Shown in pieces: positions 25,693 to 35,194 of a DNA stretch of 64,000 nt (positions are counted from its first letter, which is position 1; every line of letters begins with the position of its first letter). The position numbers were made by a program, and so were the translations under genes. Location: assembly GCA_963824985.1 (NCBI GenBank), contig CAWGRQ010000052.1, positions 10,226 through 74,225 of the forward strand, written 5' to 3'. The notes beneath the pieces were generated by a model that saw only the letters and a program-made list of their open reading frames with translations, searched no databases and had not been told where the DNA came from. Origin of the DNA: JAFNAG01 sp963824985. Its GTDB lineage: Bacteria > Acidobacteriota > UBA6911.

Positions 25693-28239
25693 TCAATGAG
25701 GCACAAAATAATCTGGGTTGCGATCGGTTTTTGCACCCGATATTTCTTCTTGCGAGGGATCGTTTGACTTCTTGAGTATCGCCAGGGCCCGGGCGAGGTT
25801 GTTACGGGCGTCAGCGTAGTCGGGTTTGATCTGGAGAGCTTCCTTGAACTGATTCGCCGCCTCGTCCATCCGCCCCAGCAGTGCCAGTCCGACACCCATG
25901 CTGTTGTGGGCTTCGGCGGAGCCTGGTTCGCGCTTGAGACCCTCCCGGTACTGAGCCACCGCCTCCTGGTAGCGACCCATCCGCTGCAGGGCATTGGCAA
26001 GACCGAAATGAGCCGCCGCCAAATCCGGTTTGAGCCGGAGGGCCTCCTTGTGTCGGGAAACCGCATCCTCCAATCGGCCCAGTGCCTGCAGTGCGTTGCC
26101 CAGACTGTTATAGGCTTCGGCGAAATCAGGATTGATCCGTATGGCTTCCCGGTGCTGTGCTGGGGCCTCATCCGGGCGCCCCATCCGCTGCAGGGCATTG
26201 CCGATGTTGTTGTAGGCCGGGGCGTAGTCGGGCTGGAGTCGCACGGCCTCCTTCAGGTGCCCCATCGCCTCATCGAGACGTCCCAGCGCCAGGAGCGCGG
26301 CGCCCAGATTGCCCTGGGCCTCGGCAGAGGCGGGATCCTGTTTGAGGGCTTCGGTGTATTGCACCACGGCATCCTCAAAACGGCCCAATCCCTGCAGGAC
26401 ATTGCCCAAATTGAAGTGGGCGCCGGCCAGATCGGGTTTCAGGCGCAGGGCCTCGAGATACTGAGCCGCCGCCTCCTCGAAGCGGCCCAGGGCCTGCAGG
26501 GCGTTACCCAGGTTGGTGTGGATCTCGGCGGAGTCCGGAGTCTGCCTGAGCGCCTCCCTGAATTGCGCCACCGCTTCATCCCCGCGGCCCAGTCGTTGCA
26601 ACGCATTGCCCAGCCGCAAATGGGTGTCGGCAAAGTCGGGCTGCAGCCGCAGAACCTGCTGGTATTCGACCACCGCTTCTTCGAGCCGGCCGATCTTTTG
26701 CAGGACAATTCCCAGATTATGGCGGGGCTCGGCGAGGTGCGGTACAAGCCGCTGAGCCTCTCTCAACTGAGTTATCGCTTCTTCATAGCGGCCGGGACCC
26801 TCCAGGAGATTCCCCAGATTATTGTAAGCCAACCAGCACAACGGATTACGGCTGATTGTGGTTCGATAGAGAACCTCAGCATCGGCGTACTGAGCGCATT
26901 GCTGCCAGGTCAGCAGGCCGAGCGCCGACAGTAGTACTCCGCAGACGGCGGGTTTTAGAAATGCCCCGCGTTTCCGGAAAAAGCCGAAGGCCGTGTCGAT
27001 CCCGGCCCCCGCCAGTGCGATCGGGCCAACGCTGGCAAGATATTGCAGATGATCGCCCACAAACGAGTAGCGGAAGAAATAGACGCTGAAAAATCCGAGC
27101 ACCGGGAATAGTGCCGTTACATAGTATGCCGCGGCGAAAAACAAAGATCCTGTTCGTCCATTCCGCTTCAGCCAAAGAAATAACAACCCGCCGGCCGCTG
27201 CCAGAGCCGGCAGATACGCCAATGGATTCAAGGCGTCGATCTGCCAACGCGGATAAATGAACATCAATGGATGGGGCCAGGCCAGTTTGCCGAGGTAGAA
27301 CCAGATGACCCTGCCTGCGATCACGACACGCTCGGGCAAGCTTTGATTCCACTCCGGTCCAAGCGCACCGGCGTGATATATCTGTTCCCAGATTGTCCAG
27401 GCACTTGCCGCAAGCGAGATGGCCAAAAAGGGGGATAGCCAGGCAATATTGCGCCATCGCCACCGCCCATCCAACCACCACCAGCACAAGCCGAAAACGA
27501 CCGGCAGCATCACTGTGGACGACTTGCTCAGGATCGCCAGCACTGCGCAGACCATGACCAGCGCGTATTGCCGACCGGCGAACCTGGCGTCCGTGTGATT
27601 TCGCGCCTCGTGCCATTTGATGAAAAGCAGGATCGCGAGCAGGTAAAATAAACCCGACTGCGTATTCTTCATCTCGGTGATCCACGCCACGGATTCCACC
27701 ATCACCGGGTGCAGCGACCACAGTGCGGCGCCCAGCCAGGCGCCGCGCACATTGAGGCGGCGCAGCACGCGCCACAACAAAAGCGCGCATGCCGCGTGCA
27801 GCAGCACATTGACCAGATGAAACGGCAGCGGATTCAATCCCCACAAAGCGTGCAACGCCCAAAAGCTGGTAAGCACCAGCGGATAATAGGTCGCCGCGCT
27901 CGTCGTCCAGATCCCCTTGAATCCCAACTCGCCGACGATGCATGGGTTAGCCGTCAAGTGCGCATCGTCATCCCAGATGAAACCAGCGTGCCACGTTTGC
28001 TGGTACACAACGATCGTCGCGGCAACCAAAAGCAAACCCAGGAGCCAATCCATATGCCGCGAGGAAGATAGCGCCGGTGCCGTGAGATCGTTCGTTGTCC
28101 GGGACATGAAGCCAGCCGCAGTCCCTGCAATCACCCCCGGAGCCGGCCCAGATTTGTTCCGACCCTGCCGGGCGGTGACTCCCGGAGGCGCACTTATCAC
28201 CCGGTCACCTGCTGTTTTCTTCTTTGTTTTTCGACTCAT
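25693..28239 (-). CDS. GT-C-fold membrane protein with C-terminal TPR array (TMTC-like)
   Basis: 848 residues. The first ~430 hold about ten membrane spans and the acidic first loop GFIWDDDAHLTAN of GT-C glycosyltransferases, with SLHPVMVESVAWITE following. The last ~400 are roughly eleven 34-residue TPR units (for example AEAHNSMGVGLALLGRMDEA), the arrangement of TMTC O-mannosyltransferases. It probably transfers a sugar from a lipid donor to exported proteins, with the TPRs binding substrate. Start: ATG 28239 preferred over TTG 28284. Intact. Confidence 0.78.
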   Translation of the reverse strand: MSRKTKKKTAGDRVISAPPGVTARQGRNKSGPAPGVIAGTAAGFMSRTTNDLTAPALSSSRHMDWLLGLLLVAATIVVYQQTWHAGFIWDDDAHLTANPCIVGELGFKGIWTTSAATYYPLVLTSFWALHALWGLNPLPFHLVNVLLHAACALLLWRVLRRLNVRGAWLGAALWSLHPVMVESVAWITEMKNTQSGLFYLLAILLFIKWHEARNHTDARFAGRQYALVMVCAVLAILSKSSTVMLPVVFGLCWWWLDGRWRWRNIAWLSPFLAISLAASAWTIWEQIYHAGALGPEWNQSLPERVVIAGRVIWFYLGKLAWPHPLMFIYPRWQIDALNPLAYLPALAAAGGLLFLWLKRNGRTGSLFFAAAYYVTALFPVLGFFSVYFFRYSFVGDHLQYLASVGPIALAGAGIDTAFGFFRKRGAFLKPAVCGVLLSALGLLTWQQCAQYADAEVLYRTTISRNPLCWLAYNNLGNLLEGPGRYEEAITQLREAQRLVPHLAEPRHNLGIVLQKIGRLEEAVVEYQQVLRLQPDFADTHLRLGNALQRLGRGDEAVAQFREALRQTPDSAEIHTNLGNALQALGRFEEAAAQYLEALRLKPDLAGAHFNLGNVLQGLGRFEDAVVQYTEALKQDPASAEAQGNLGAALLALGRLDEAMGHLKEAVRLQPDYAPAYNNIGNALQRMGRPDEAPAQHREAIRINPDFAEAYNSLGNALQALGRLEDAVSRHKEALRLKPDLAAAHFGLANALQRMGRYQEAVAQYREGLKREPGSAEAHNSMGVGLALLGRMDEAANQFKEALQIKPDYADARNNLARALAILKKSNDPSQEEISGAKTDRNPDYFVPH

Positions 28240-28508
28240 GGGTTCGGCATTTTCCGCGGGGTCCTTGCCCGGCAGAGCCTCCAATCAGTTCGAATCCGAT
28301 CGGCCGGAACTCCGGACCTCCGTCCGGCCGCCGCGCTGTTCGGGTTGCTGCTTCGATGATAAGGCTTTGAAAGCACCGCCGAGGCGGGGCTAAAGACTTC
28401 CGGTCCCTTCCTGGGGCCCAGCGCCGAAGACATCTGGAGTAAGATGACCCCTACCCGAAAAGGCCGGCCCGGCCGCTGATCCCATTCTCCCGCAGGATCC
28501 GCCTGCGC

Positions 28509-30131
28509 CTAAGCGGGACCCCGTATCCGAAGGAGCAGCACATCCGGTTCCCGATCATAGACAGTATCGGTAATTGCACGCAGCCAGGAAGGGGTTTTCC
28601 CTCCAAACCCGCGCAATAATTCCGCGTCGATGAGAACATACCGGATCGGCAGGAGCAGCAGGCGTTCCTTGGCCCTCTCTTCTCTGTCCGAAGCACTTTC
28701 CAGAAGAATCAGGTTCAGTTCGGACAGGTACTCCTCAGATTTTACCGCCTGAGCCCAGTGACCCAGAAGAACGGCGTTGCCGCTAAGCCCCGGAATCAGC
28801 CGCATGACTGCGATGCTCGACAAAACGGCTTCATCCTTCCGAGAAATCCGCTCGAGAGTCCGGGCTGCTTCCAGCAGCGACTCCGGCTGGTAATAAGCAA
28901 TTGGGTCATTCTGGACTTCGGTCCGGGCACTGTCAAAATTAGCATAATGAGTCTTAATGGAGATCGCAACCAGTCCCCCGACCAGGAGCCAGAAGAGCCG
29001 ATGCTGCCGCCTGGCGGAGATCCGGGATATTTCGCGGCAGCCCAGCGCAGCCAGAATACCAATGGGAATATAGACACCCAATATCATTTTGCGTTGAAAC
29101 CAAAAGGGCGCGTATGCGAGGAGAAAGGCAAGAACGATCCAGCTGACCAGCGGCAGAAATTCACGGAAATGTCCTTCCTGGCGTGCGGCAATCGCACCAA
29201 GCATGGCGATGAAAATCAATGGCGTGATGCCCGCCAGATACGCGGATAGAGATGGACTGTCCATACGACTCTGGCTGTGCAGTGACAGCACCGGGTGGTA
29301 AAGGGAGAGGAAAAACTGGTACGCGACGGCTGGAACCGAGAGTGCGGCCAGGGTTGCCACGTCCGCCAGCCGTATATCTTTCAGATGGGTCCATGCGAAT
29401 GAGACCAGGATCACCAGAACGATAACAACATCGTACGGATGGATGAGCACCAATAAGCCGGTTAATCCGCCGCAAAGGAGCAGTTGATTCCGGCGTCGAT
29501 TCCGATCGGCTTCTCGAACCGCGCGCCTGGCCAGAATGGCAATGCCCAGTTGCAGGCTGAGCGCAACCGGAAATAGAGGATTCCAGGTCAGGCTCCAGAG
29601 GGGGTTAAGATCAACTACCCAGAGATCGGCGGGATTAAAATCCGGACTGGCAAAAAACCCTCCCATCCCGGTGGTCAGGCAGACCAATGCACATGCCCCC
29701 CACACGAGGTGCGGCGGAAGTTCCAGGTCTCTAAGGAACCGGACGAGCAAATGAACAAACAACAGGATTCCGGCCAGTCTCATCCAGAAAAGAATCACAC
29801 CGGCACTCAGGTGGGTCAGGGCGCTCAACCAACCTGCTACAAGGAAAAAAGGCTGGAAGATCAGAGCGGGCTGCGCAATCGCGCTGTATTGTACTTTGAA
29901 GAGAATGGCGCCCGACGCTGCTTGCTTGACCCAGGCCAGATAGGCGAGCCCGTCCTCAGGATAGGGCGGGAGGATCCAGTCATATACGGAATGCGGGGCG
30001 AGGGGCGTAGAAAAATAAAGAATCAAATAAGGGACGCTGGTGAGTGCCATCAGAAAACCGGCAATCCCCAGGGTGATGCGTCCAAATCGGATTGGTTTCC
30101 GGGAATGCCCCTTCGGAGCTTTGCGGATCAT
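28509..30131 (-). CDS. Polytopic membrane protein, possibly a GT-C-type glycosyltransferase
   Basis: 540 residues, about eleven predicted spans, soluble C-terminal ~150. The early loop APHSVYDWILPPYPEDGLAY and acidic loops recall GT-C enzymes, but I see no diagnostic motif and the family is unrecognised. It runs in the same direction as the TPR/GT-C gene, 270 bp upstream of it, so a shared envelope-glycan role is possible. Start at the second Met (MIRKAPKG). Confidence 0.55.
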   Translation of the reverse strand: MIRKAPKGHSRKPIRFGRITLGIAGFLMALTSVPYLILYFSTPLAPHSVYDWILPPYPEDGLAYLAWVKQAASGAILFKVQYSAIAQPALIFQPFFLVAGWLSALTHLSAGVILFWMRLAGILLFVHLLVRFLRDLELPPHLVWGACALVCLTTGMGGFFASPDFNPADLWVVDLNPLWSLTWNPLFPVALSLQLGIAILARRAVREADRNRRRNQLLLCGGLTGLLVLIHPYDVVIVLVILVSFAWTHLKDIRLADVATLAALSVPAVAYQFFLSLYHPVLSLHSQSRMDSPSLSAYLAGITPLIFIAMLGAIAARQEGHFREFLPLVSWIVLAFLLAYAPFWFQRKMILGVYIPIGILAALGCREISRISARRQHRLFWLLVGGLVAISIKTHYANFDSARTEVQNDPIAYYQPESLLEAARTLERISRKDEAVLSSIAVMRLIPGLSGNAVLLGHWAQAVKSEEYLSELNLILLESASDREERAKERLLLLPIRYVLIDAELLRGFGGKTPSWLRAITDTVYDREPDVLLLRIRGPA

Positions 30132-30182
30132 AGGAAAGCCTAACAATATTTCTTCCGGCTGGACGGGAAACGATCCTTATCT

Positions 30183-30255
30183 CATAACAGCTGCTCATGC
30201 GCCATGGCGCACCCGGTGACGCATGAAAATAGCAGATGTCGCGCGCAGCGCTTTG
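30183..30255 (+). repeat. Repeat R3 copy
   Basis: GCTCATGCGCCATGGCGCAC core plus the CGCGCGCAGCGCTTTGG tail. The rest of 30256-30761 has GGAGCAGC-type fragments, the inverted repeat below, and a possible remnant of a protein end on the minus strand near 30660-30528 (GPGIWFEVPVTLISTIK), too short to name. Confidence 0.65.
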
Positions 30256-30456
30256 GACCGCGGCGGCACGCCGCCGCTTTTGCCATCCCGTATGTTGAAG
30301 GCGGCGCCGTGGCGCCGCACTCCAAAGCGCCTCCGGCGCGGGGTCCCGGGAATGTCATTTTCGGAGCAGGCGGCATAGTCGTCTTATTTTCGGAGCAGCA
30401 ATGACCTTATAAGCATTTCCATTCGGGAGCACAAGGGGGAAATCGAGCGCGGCATC

Positions 30457-30517
30457 GGGACAGGCTGCATGTTCCTCCACGCAAGGATTGCGAATCGGAA
30501 GCGATGCAGCCTGTCCC
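30457..30517. repeat. 14-bp perfect inverted repeat
   Basis: GGGACAGGCTGCAT (30457-30470) and ATGCAGCCTGTCCC (30504-30517) with a 33-nt loop. It lies about 245 bp upstream of the acyltransferase gene; it could be an operator or another small mobile hairpin. Confidence 0.5.
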
Positions 30518-30761
30518 CAGGGCTATTACTTGATCGTGCTGATCAGGGTCACGGGGACCTCGAACCAGATGCCCGGCCCTTCCAGAAATCCTGTTTCCCG
30601 GAGCGTCGCTTCCCATGCTCCAATGGAGGAGATCCTAACGCGCTGGTCCGCAAACTGGAGGTGCGTGAGGTCACAAAAGAAAAATAATTGTGGAATTTCG
30701 TGTTAGTATCGCCGCACTCTTCGCTGATGTCGCATCAGCGCTCTCAACAGGAGACCCCTCG

Positions 30762-31940
30762 ATGCCGCGTAATAATCCTGGCGATGAAGCATTGCCGTCA
30801 GCACCCTCCCCGGACGCAGGAAACATGCAGGTCCAGGGTCGACTGATGTCGCTGGACGTCTTCCGCGGGGCGACGATTGCCGCCATGCTGCTGGTCAACG
30901 ATCCCGGAACCTGGAACGCCGTGTATGCCCCGCTCCTGCACGCGCCCTGGCACGGATGGACCTTCACGGATGTCATTTTCCCATTTTTCCTATGGATCAC
31001 CGGCGTGTCCATGACCCTGTCCACCACCAAGCGCATCAGCCTGGGGGCCGGCCGGGCCGATCTTATGCTGCACGCCTTTCGCCGGTCGGTGATCATTTTC
31101 GCGATCGGGCTGTTCCTCGCCGGCTACCCATATTTCAACTTCTCGAGCATCCGCATCCCGGGAGTCCTGCAGCGCATCGCAGTCTGCTATCTGATCGCGG
31201 CGGCAATCTACCTGACCACGACGATTCGCGGCCAGATTCAGTGGACCGGCGGGCTGCTGGTTATATACTGGCTGTTGATGAAACTCTATCCGGTCCCGGG
31301 GTATGGCCCGGGCATCCTTGAGAAGGACGGAAACTTCGCCCAGTATATCGACAGCCTGCTGCTCAGCGGCCACATGTGGGCGTCATCCAAAACCTGGGAT
31401 CCGGAAGGCATTGTCAGCACCTTGCCCGCGATCGCGACCACGCTCTTCGGAATCCTGACCGGCCATATTCTGCGCGCCCGCAAGACGCCGGCGGAAAAAA
31501 CGGCCTGGATGTTCGTCATGGGAAACGCACTCCTGTTCTACGGAGCCCTCATGAGCCTCTGGCTCCCCATAAACAAAAATCTCTGGACCAGCTCCTATTC
31601 CGTGTTCATGGCCGGGCTGGCGGCGAACGCATTCGCCTTCTGCTACTGGGTCATCGACGTCATGGGCTATCGCAAGTGGGCCCTGCCGTTCAAGATGTAT
31701 GGGATGAACGCGATTATCATCTTCGCACTTTCGGGTCTGCTGGGAAAAACCGCGCTGATCGTGAAAGTCACCGAATCCGATGAGTCCCGGATTTCCGTCT
31801 GGGCTTACGTTTTCCGTCATGGATTCGCGCCGCTGGCTGCGCCCACCAATGCCTCGCTGATTTTTGCCCTGACCTATGTGGCTCTGTTCTTCGGCCTGGC
31901 CTATGTGATGTATCGCCGCAAGTGGTTTATCAAGGTTTAA
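30762..31940 (+). CDS. NagX/HGSNAT-like membrane acyltransferase (DUF5009-type)
   Basis: 392 residues with about ten spans. Family features: RLMSLDVFRGATIAAMLLVN, a catalytic-type histidine in LLHAPWHGWTFTDVIFPFF, and IRIPGVLQRIAVCYLI. Relatives acetylate amino sugars using cytoplasmic acetyl-CoA across the membrane, or transport amino sugars. ATG 30762 has AGGAGA 10 nt upstream. Intact, monocistronic. Confidence 0.8.
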   Translation: MPRNNPGDEALPSAPSPDAGNMQVQGRLMSLDVFRGATIAAMLLVNDPGTWNAVYAPLLHAPWHGWTFTDVIFPFFLWITGVSMTLSTTKRISLGAGRADLMLHAFRRSVIIFAIGLFLAGYPYFNFSSIRIPGVLQRIAVCYLIAAAIYLTTTIRGQIQWTGGLLVIYWLLMKLYPVPGYGPGILEKDGNFAQYIDSLLLSGHMWASSKTWDPEGIVSTLPAIATTLFGILTGHILRARKTPAEKTAWMFVMGNALLFYGALMSLWLPINKNLWTSSYSVFMAGLAANAFAFCYWVIDVMGYRKWALPFKMYGMNAIIIFALSGLLGKTALIVKVTESDESRISVWAYVFRHGFAPLAAPTNASLIFALTYVALFFGLAYVMYRRKWFIKV

Positions 31941-31950
31941 ACCGGACAAT

Positions 31951-32090
31951 GTGAGAGGCGGCCTCGAAACCGGCAAGCCGGCGGACCTTGTGATCCTCCA
32001 CCTGCCGGACATCCAGGATCTTCAGAAAAATCCCGAGCTGTGCTTCCAGATGGAAAACCGGATCCTTTGCATGTGTTTAGCCGATGCTGA
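31951..32090 (+). pseudogene. Possible amidohydrolase C-terminal remnant
   Basis: Reads GLETGKPADLVILHLPD, resembling the (S)LexGKxADLVxL segment near the C-terminus of amidohydrolases, then loses resemblance and enters repeat R1 copy B. No upstream part is present. Confidence 0.3.
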
Positions 32091-32344
32091 ACAGCAAAAC
32101 GCAAAGACGCAAAGAGATTCCCTTCGGTTCGCGGGCATGGGCGGCCTTCGGCCGCATCCTTGGGCGAGCCGCGGGAGAAAGCGCAATCCTCCTGATTAGC
32201 CGCTGCCCGCGCTTTCTCCCGCGGCTCGCCCAAGGATGCGCCAGCGCGAAGCGCTGCGCCCACGCCTGTTGCTCGGTGTCGATCTTTGCGTCCTTGCGTC
32301 TTTGCGTTTTGCTTCTTCATCCATTTGATTTGGCTAAACAATTA
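32068..32344. repeat. Dispersed palindromic repeat R1, copy B
   Basis: Matches 1764-2047 over its length, including the nested inverted repeats; the main differences are a short deletion in the CAAAGACGCAA region and scattered substitutions. Both copies begin with GCCGATGCT and end near TTTGGCTAAACAATT, which gives approximate element boundaries. Confidence 0.8.
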
Positions 32345-32378
32345 CGATTGCTTGGATGGACGCCATTGCGGAATATTC

Positions 32379-32390
32379 CCATAATTATGG
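32379..32390. promoter_or_regulatory. Palindrome before vapBC, possible operator
   Basis: CCATAATTATGG is a perfect 12-bp palindrome followed by a half-site TATTATGG, 14 bp before the antitoxin start. VapBC complexes commonly repress at such sites. Confidence 0.4.
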
Positions 32391-32403
32391 TATTATGGAC
32401 CTT

Positions 32404-32649
32404 ATGAAGACGACCGTCGAATTGCCCGATGAACTTCTGATCGAAGCCAAAATACGGGCTGCTGAACTGCGGCGGCCACTCCGCGCGCTCATCGAAGAGG
32501 GATTGAGGGCGCGGCTTGCCCGCGTCGACAAAGGCAGGAAGGCAAGGCACCGGAAGATCCGTTGGGTAACGGTTAAGGGGGGCCTGCCGCCCGATCTCGA
32601 CATAACCAATCGGGAAAAAATGCACGATTGGATGCGGAGCCATGGATGA
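32404..32649 (+). CDS. VapB-type antitoxin
   Basis: 81 residues. The N-terminal ribbon-helix-helix region MKTTVELPDELLIEAKIRA is typical of VapB-type DNA-binding antitoxins; the C-terminal half is basic and would wrap the toxin. The stop overlaps the toxin start by 4 bp (ATGA at 32646). Confidence 0.85.
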   Translation: MKTTVELPDELLIEAKIRAAELRRPLRALIEEGLRARLARVDKGRKARHRKIRWVTVKGGLPPDLDITNREKMHDWMRSHG

Positions 32650-33089
32650 TTGCCGTTGACACGAACCTGCTCGTCTATGCCCATCGAACCCAGGTTCCGG
32701 AGCACAAAGCCGCAAGGAGGGCGATAGAAGCTGCAGCCGGGAAGTCCGGCGGGTGGGGTTTTGCACTCACCAGCCTTTTCGAGTTCTGGAGCATCGTCAC
32801 GCATCCGGCGGCGCCGCCCAAGCCTTCCACTCCCGCGGAGGCTTCCGCCTTCCTGAAAACACTGGTCAGGGACGCCGAAGCAAACATATGGCTGCCCAGG
32901 GAGGGCTTTAATCAACGTCTGATCCAGCTGGCATCCGAGTTGCGAGTTTGCGGCCCCCGCATCTTCGACCTGGCCATCGGTCTCACCGCAATTGAGGCAG
33001 GAGCCAGACAAATCTGGACCCACGATTTCGGCTTCCTCTCCATTCCCGGATTGCAGGCCGTGTTTCCCCTGGCACCATCCGGCGACTGA
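32646..33089 (+). CDS. VapC-type PIN-domain ribonuclease toxin
   Basis: 147 residues. PIN fold with acidic residues in MIAVDTNLLVYAHR, SLFEFWSIV and IWTHDFGFLSIPG. Cleaves RNA when free of its antitoxin. Translationally coupled to VapB. Confidence 0.87.
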   Translation: MIAVDTNLLVYAHRTQVPEHKAARRAIEAAAGKSGGWGFALTSLFEFWSIVTHPAAPPKPSTPAEASAFLKTLVRDAEANIWLPREGFNQRLIQLASELRVCGPRIFDLAIGLTAIEAGARQIWTHDFGFLSIPGLQAVFPLAPSGD

Positions 33090-33226
33090 CGCCAGAACTC
33101 CTGGCAATTCCCGAAGCTGCCAATTCCGATTCGCATGGCTGCACTTGCGTCCAATCGATTACGGAAATGAGCAGTCTGTCCCAATATTACCGGGACAGTA
33201 TAACCAGATACGGGATTCTCTCCCCA

Positions 33227-34702
33227 TCAGAACGCGGGCTTCTCGACCGTGAAAACTTCGCCGTCCGCGTTGACGAAATAGAGTTCTCCGCCGCGGATGG
33301 CGAGGCCGGTCGGGCGCACAAGTCCGATGACTGTATGCGCAGCCACCACCCGGTGAGCCGCCAGGTCGATGGTCAGCAGGGTGTTGTAAGCCGCGCTGAT
33401 GGCATACATGCGCCCGTTGCTGATGGCCGCGCCGGTCACATAGAGTTCATCCAGCGAGCGTTTCTCGCCATTGAACTTCAGCCCGGATTCGGGCGCCGGC
33501 ACCGGCACGAACTCCTCCGACAGCGTCAGGTCGCTCCGGTCGAAGCGCGAAATCACGAGCCTTTTGACTTTCGAGTTCGGCACCGTCAGGGTGTAGAGCG
33601 AATCCGTCGCGGCGTCGAACGCCAGCGACATCACGTACATCATGCGGGCGCGCACCGTGCCCAGGCGCGATCGCGACACCTCATCGAATTTGTCGAACGA
33701 CTCCAGGAAAAAGCGGAAGTTCCGGCCGGCATCGGCCTGGTCGCTCTCGCGGAGAATCACGTAGCTCTTGTTCTCGCCCAGGGCCATTACGGTCCGGCTG
33801 TCGAGGAACGCGGTGCCGGCAAATATCCCGAGATCAATCGAAAACCCGGGATCGACGATCGTCGAACGCAGGACCTGATCCAGCGATCCGTTCAGGATGT
33901 AAACGCCATTCTGAGTGGTGACGGAAAACCGATCCGTGGCTTCGTCGCAGGCCAGGTCGGTTGCGGTGCCCTGAAGCGGCACGGAGATCCGCTTCCGTTC
34001 CCTGACCTCAAGCCGCGGGAGATCGGCCAGCGGTCCGGCGCCCGGATCCACAGGAGCGAGGGCCAACGCGGGTTTTTCGACCGCCCAGCGCCCACGCAAC
34101 GTGATGGGGGCCCACGACCACTCCTCCAAAGACCAGACCCAGTGCTTCGGACTGAACGAAAAGCGGATCGGATCGCCCTGTCCCATGAACGGCGGTGGTC
34201 CGGTGCTTGCAAAGGCCTGAACCATATTTCCGGCGATCACCACCAGGAATACGACCGTCGCCAGCTTTTCCAGCGGCCGCAACATTCTTGGACCCGACGG
34301 CCGATCGCGCTCATTCATGGCTATGAGCAGCAAGCCCATCGTCACCACACACACCCAGAAAATGAACAGGGCCCAGGTGTAGGTGTGGGCCCCGGCAATT
34401 TCGATGCTGAACCCCTGCCCGATGTCCCGGGCGGCGTGCATCCCGGTGTGCCGGATGCCCATAAAGACGCCCCAGGCGCCTACGAGCACCGCGAGCCCGA
34501 TGTATTTCGGCCGTGGGCCATAACGCAGAATAAAGAGGCCGATCAGCGCGATGATCGCCATGCCGGTGCGCTGTTCCCAGCACATCACGCACGGCGAATC
34601 CCCATAGACGAACCCCAGCACGAAGACGGCCGTCCCGATGGGAACGATTGAAAGGATCAGCACGGCGAAGGCAAGAATGGAATACAGGTAGTCACGTTGC
34701 AT
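33227..34702 (-). CDS. DsbB-like membrane protein fused to a beta-propeller-like domain
   Basis: 491 residues. The N-terminal ~180 are five hydrophobic segments with DSPCVMCWEQRTGMAI, the CxxC of DsbB-type quinone-linked disulfide oxidases. The second periplasmic Cys pair of classical DsbB is not evident. The C-terminal ~280 is soluble and repeat-like (QNGVYILNGSLDQVL, DSLYTLTVPNSKVKRL, NGRMYAISAAYNTLLTIDL), suggesting a propeller on the outer face. I do not know this fusion as standard. It follows a 55-residue membrane protein by 29 bp. Confidence 0.62.
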   Translation of the reverse strand: MQRDYLYSILAFAVLILSIVPIGTAVFVLGFVYGDSPCVMCWEQRTGMAIIALIGLFILRYGPRPKYIGLAVLVGAWGVFMGIRHTGMHAARDIGQGFSIEIAGAHTYTWALFIFWVCVVTMGLLLIAMNERDRPSGPRMLRPLEKLATVVFLVVIAGNMVQAFASTGPPPFMGQGDPIRFSFSPKHWVWSLEEWSWAPITLRGRWAVEKPALALAPVDPGAGPLADLPRLEVRERKRISVPLQGTATDLACDEATDRFSVTTQNGVYILNGSLDQVLRSTIVDPGFSIDLGIFAGTAFLDSRTVMALGENKSYVILRESDQADAGRNFRFFLESFDKFDEVSRSRLGTVRARMMYVMSLAFDAATDSLYTLTVPNSKVKRLVISRFDRSDLTLSEEFVPVPAPESGLKFNGEKRSLDELYVTGAAISNGRMYAISAAYNTLLTIDLAAHRVVAAHTVIGLVRPTGLAIRGGELYFVNADGEVFTVEKPAF

Positions 34703-34731
34703 GGCACGTCTCCATCAATAGCGGGCCGGTC

Positions 34732-34899
34732 TCAGTAGTTGACCCCGGGCAGGATCGCCGTCCGGGTGGCAATCAAAAACAGGGCGACCATCAGAAGCAC
34801 GCTGACGACAAGCAGGCGGAACGCGAGGCGTTCCCTGGCAGGCTTGCGCAGCAGCAAATAGGCGATGATGAACATGATGACGAAATTCAGGAACTCCAT
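34732..34899 (-). CDS. 55-residue two-span membrane protein upstream of the DsbB-like gene
   Basis: Starts MEFLNFVIMFIIAYLLLRKP and contains a second span (LLVVSVLLMVALFLIA). AGGAGG sits 7 nt before the ATG, a very strong ribosome site. It is 29 bp from the DsbB fusion in the same direction, so the two are probably co-expressed and perhaps form a complex. No Cys. No family recognised. Confidence 0.6.
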   Translation of the reverse strand: MEFLNFVIMFIIAYLLLRKPARERLAFRLLVVSVLLMVALFLIATRTAILPGVNY

Positions 34900-35194
34900 A
34901 TGTGCCTCCTATACCGGGACAGCGGCGCGGCTCCCGGACCACAGGGACGGGTCAGCCGGTCACCGGTCTGTTTCTCGAGGGTGTCGTGCGGTTCCGGCGA
35001 GACCGGAATCGCAATGGGCAGGCCCAGTCTAGCATCGGTGTGACTCGAGGTTCAACGCGCCTGTTGCAATTCTCCCGAATTTCCTGTCGGTCGCCGGTTG
35101 CGATTGGATTATGATGTGACACCTGGAAATTCGCATGGATCGCGAGCGATCTCGGCGCTGCGATCCGCCCCGGATTCCAGACAAGGAGAAAACC

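Noticed and set aside
30690..30761. Upstream TTG start for the NagX-like acyltransferase
   Set aside because: The ATG at 30762 has a proper AGGAGA ribosome site and gives the family-typical N-terminus; the 24 extra residues have no support.
33167..34651. Plus-strand frame of 494 codons opposite the DsbB fusion
   Set aside because: His/Arg/Gly-rich shadow; the minus strand has membrane spans, a CxxC motif and an operon partner.
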